From Lentibacillus cibarius (GTDB lineage Bacteria > Bacillota > Bacilli > Bacillales > Amphibacillaceae), in assembly GCF_005887555.1 (NCBI RefSeq), contig NZ_VCIA01000001.1, positions 2,046,001-2,110,000 on the forward strand: a DNA stretch of 64,000 nucleotides, given 5' to 3'. Below are positions 63,859 through 64,000 of the stretch, in pieces. Under the pieces are notes generated by a model that was given only the letters and a program-made list of their open reading frames with translations, ran no database searches and was not told the origin of the DNA. How positions within the stretch are numbered: the stretch's first letter is position 1; each line of letters starts with the position of its first letter. The position numbers and the translations under genes were made by a program.

Positions 63859-64000
63859 TTTGAAAGTAATTGGAATATCCGGATCTATAGTTGGATCAAA
63901 AACACGAATTGCTGTGCAACATATTTTAAATAGAATCAATCAGGAACATGAGGAAATAGACGCAGAACTAATCGATTTAAGTTCGTATCAGCTTGTTTTT
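63859..64000 (+). CDS. NADPH-dependent FMN reductase-like protein, 5' part
   Basis: Open to the window end. From TTG 63859, preceded by GAGGGGG, it reads KVIGISGSIVGSKTRIAVQ, then DAELIDLSSYQLVF. GSxxxxSKT matches the flavin-phosphate loop of FMN_red (SsuE/YwqN-like) flavoproteins. Only the first 47 residues are present. Confidence 0.75.

Overview
The window looks like the chromosome of a low-GC, endospore-forming Firmicute of the family Bacillaceae. The str, S10, spc and alpha ribosomal clusters run in Bacillus order. They are followed by ecfA1-ecfA2-ecfT-truA-rplM-rpsI, then the sporulation/germination block cwlD-salA-gerD-kbaA-pdaB, an rRNA operon with a tRNA array, arginase, cdaA-cdaR-glmM, and glmS behind a glmS ribozyme. 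Start codons, strong AGGAGG-type ribosome binding sites and sigma-A promoters all fit this. A moderately halophilic genus such as Lentibacillus, Virgibacillus or Oceanobacillus is a guess from gene content (mevalonate genes, no sigW-rsiW here), not a demonstrated assignment.

Layout. 1-4754: end of a ybxF-like gene, rpsL, rpsG, fusA, tuf, terminator. 4755-5195: S10 promoter and folded leader. 5196-19510: 27 ribosomal protein genes with secY, adk, a KOW gene, infA and rpoA; methionine aminopeptidase, normally after adk, is absent. 19644-24029: ECF transporter energising module, truA, rplM-rpsI. 24191-28763: accessory block (Eis-like acetyltransferase, Yip1-like membrane protein with an HlyD-like adaptor, three DUF948 proteins). 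28874-33212: cwlD, salA, gerD, kbaA, pdaB, with sporulation-type promoters visible for gerD and pdaB. 33689-41152: small conserved gene, then 16S-tRNA-Ile-tRNA-Ala-23S-5S and eight more tRNAs in two groups, with a degenerate tRNA-like element and a small membrane ORF between them. 41337-45702: complete four-gene mevalonate operon from HMG-CoA reductase to diphosphomevalonate decarboxylase. 45884-54538: arginase, a 48-codon Spo0E-like phosphatase gene, cdaA, cdaR, glmM, a CDF transporter, glmS ribozyme and glmS. 54982-64000: accessory genes: MhqR-like regulator with quinone reductase, DCC protein, epimerase remnant, LOG protein, universal stress protein, SulP transporter, DUF1992 protein, a self-regulated PadR cassette, and the start of an FMN reductase.

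How the genes work together. The first 24 kb is translation and secretion machinery. cdaA, cdaR, glmM and glmS link c-di-AMP signalling to UDP-GlcNAc supply, and the ribozyme gives glmS feedback by GlcN6P. The mevalonate operon would supply isoprenoid precursor upstream of the same cell-wall block.

Two essential genes, rpsK and glmM, each carry a one-base deletion that breaks the frame; the rest of each protein is intact in the next frame, so base-calling error is the leading explanation. No phage, complete insertion sequence or CRISPR array was recognised. The most unusual signals are a dispersed intergenic repeat with several palindromes (three copies), the tRNA-like element, a folded region upstream of the glmS promoter, an alternative-hairpin segment between the glmS ribozyme and glmS, and the replacement of sigW-rsiW at this locus.
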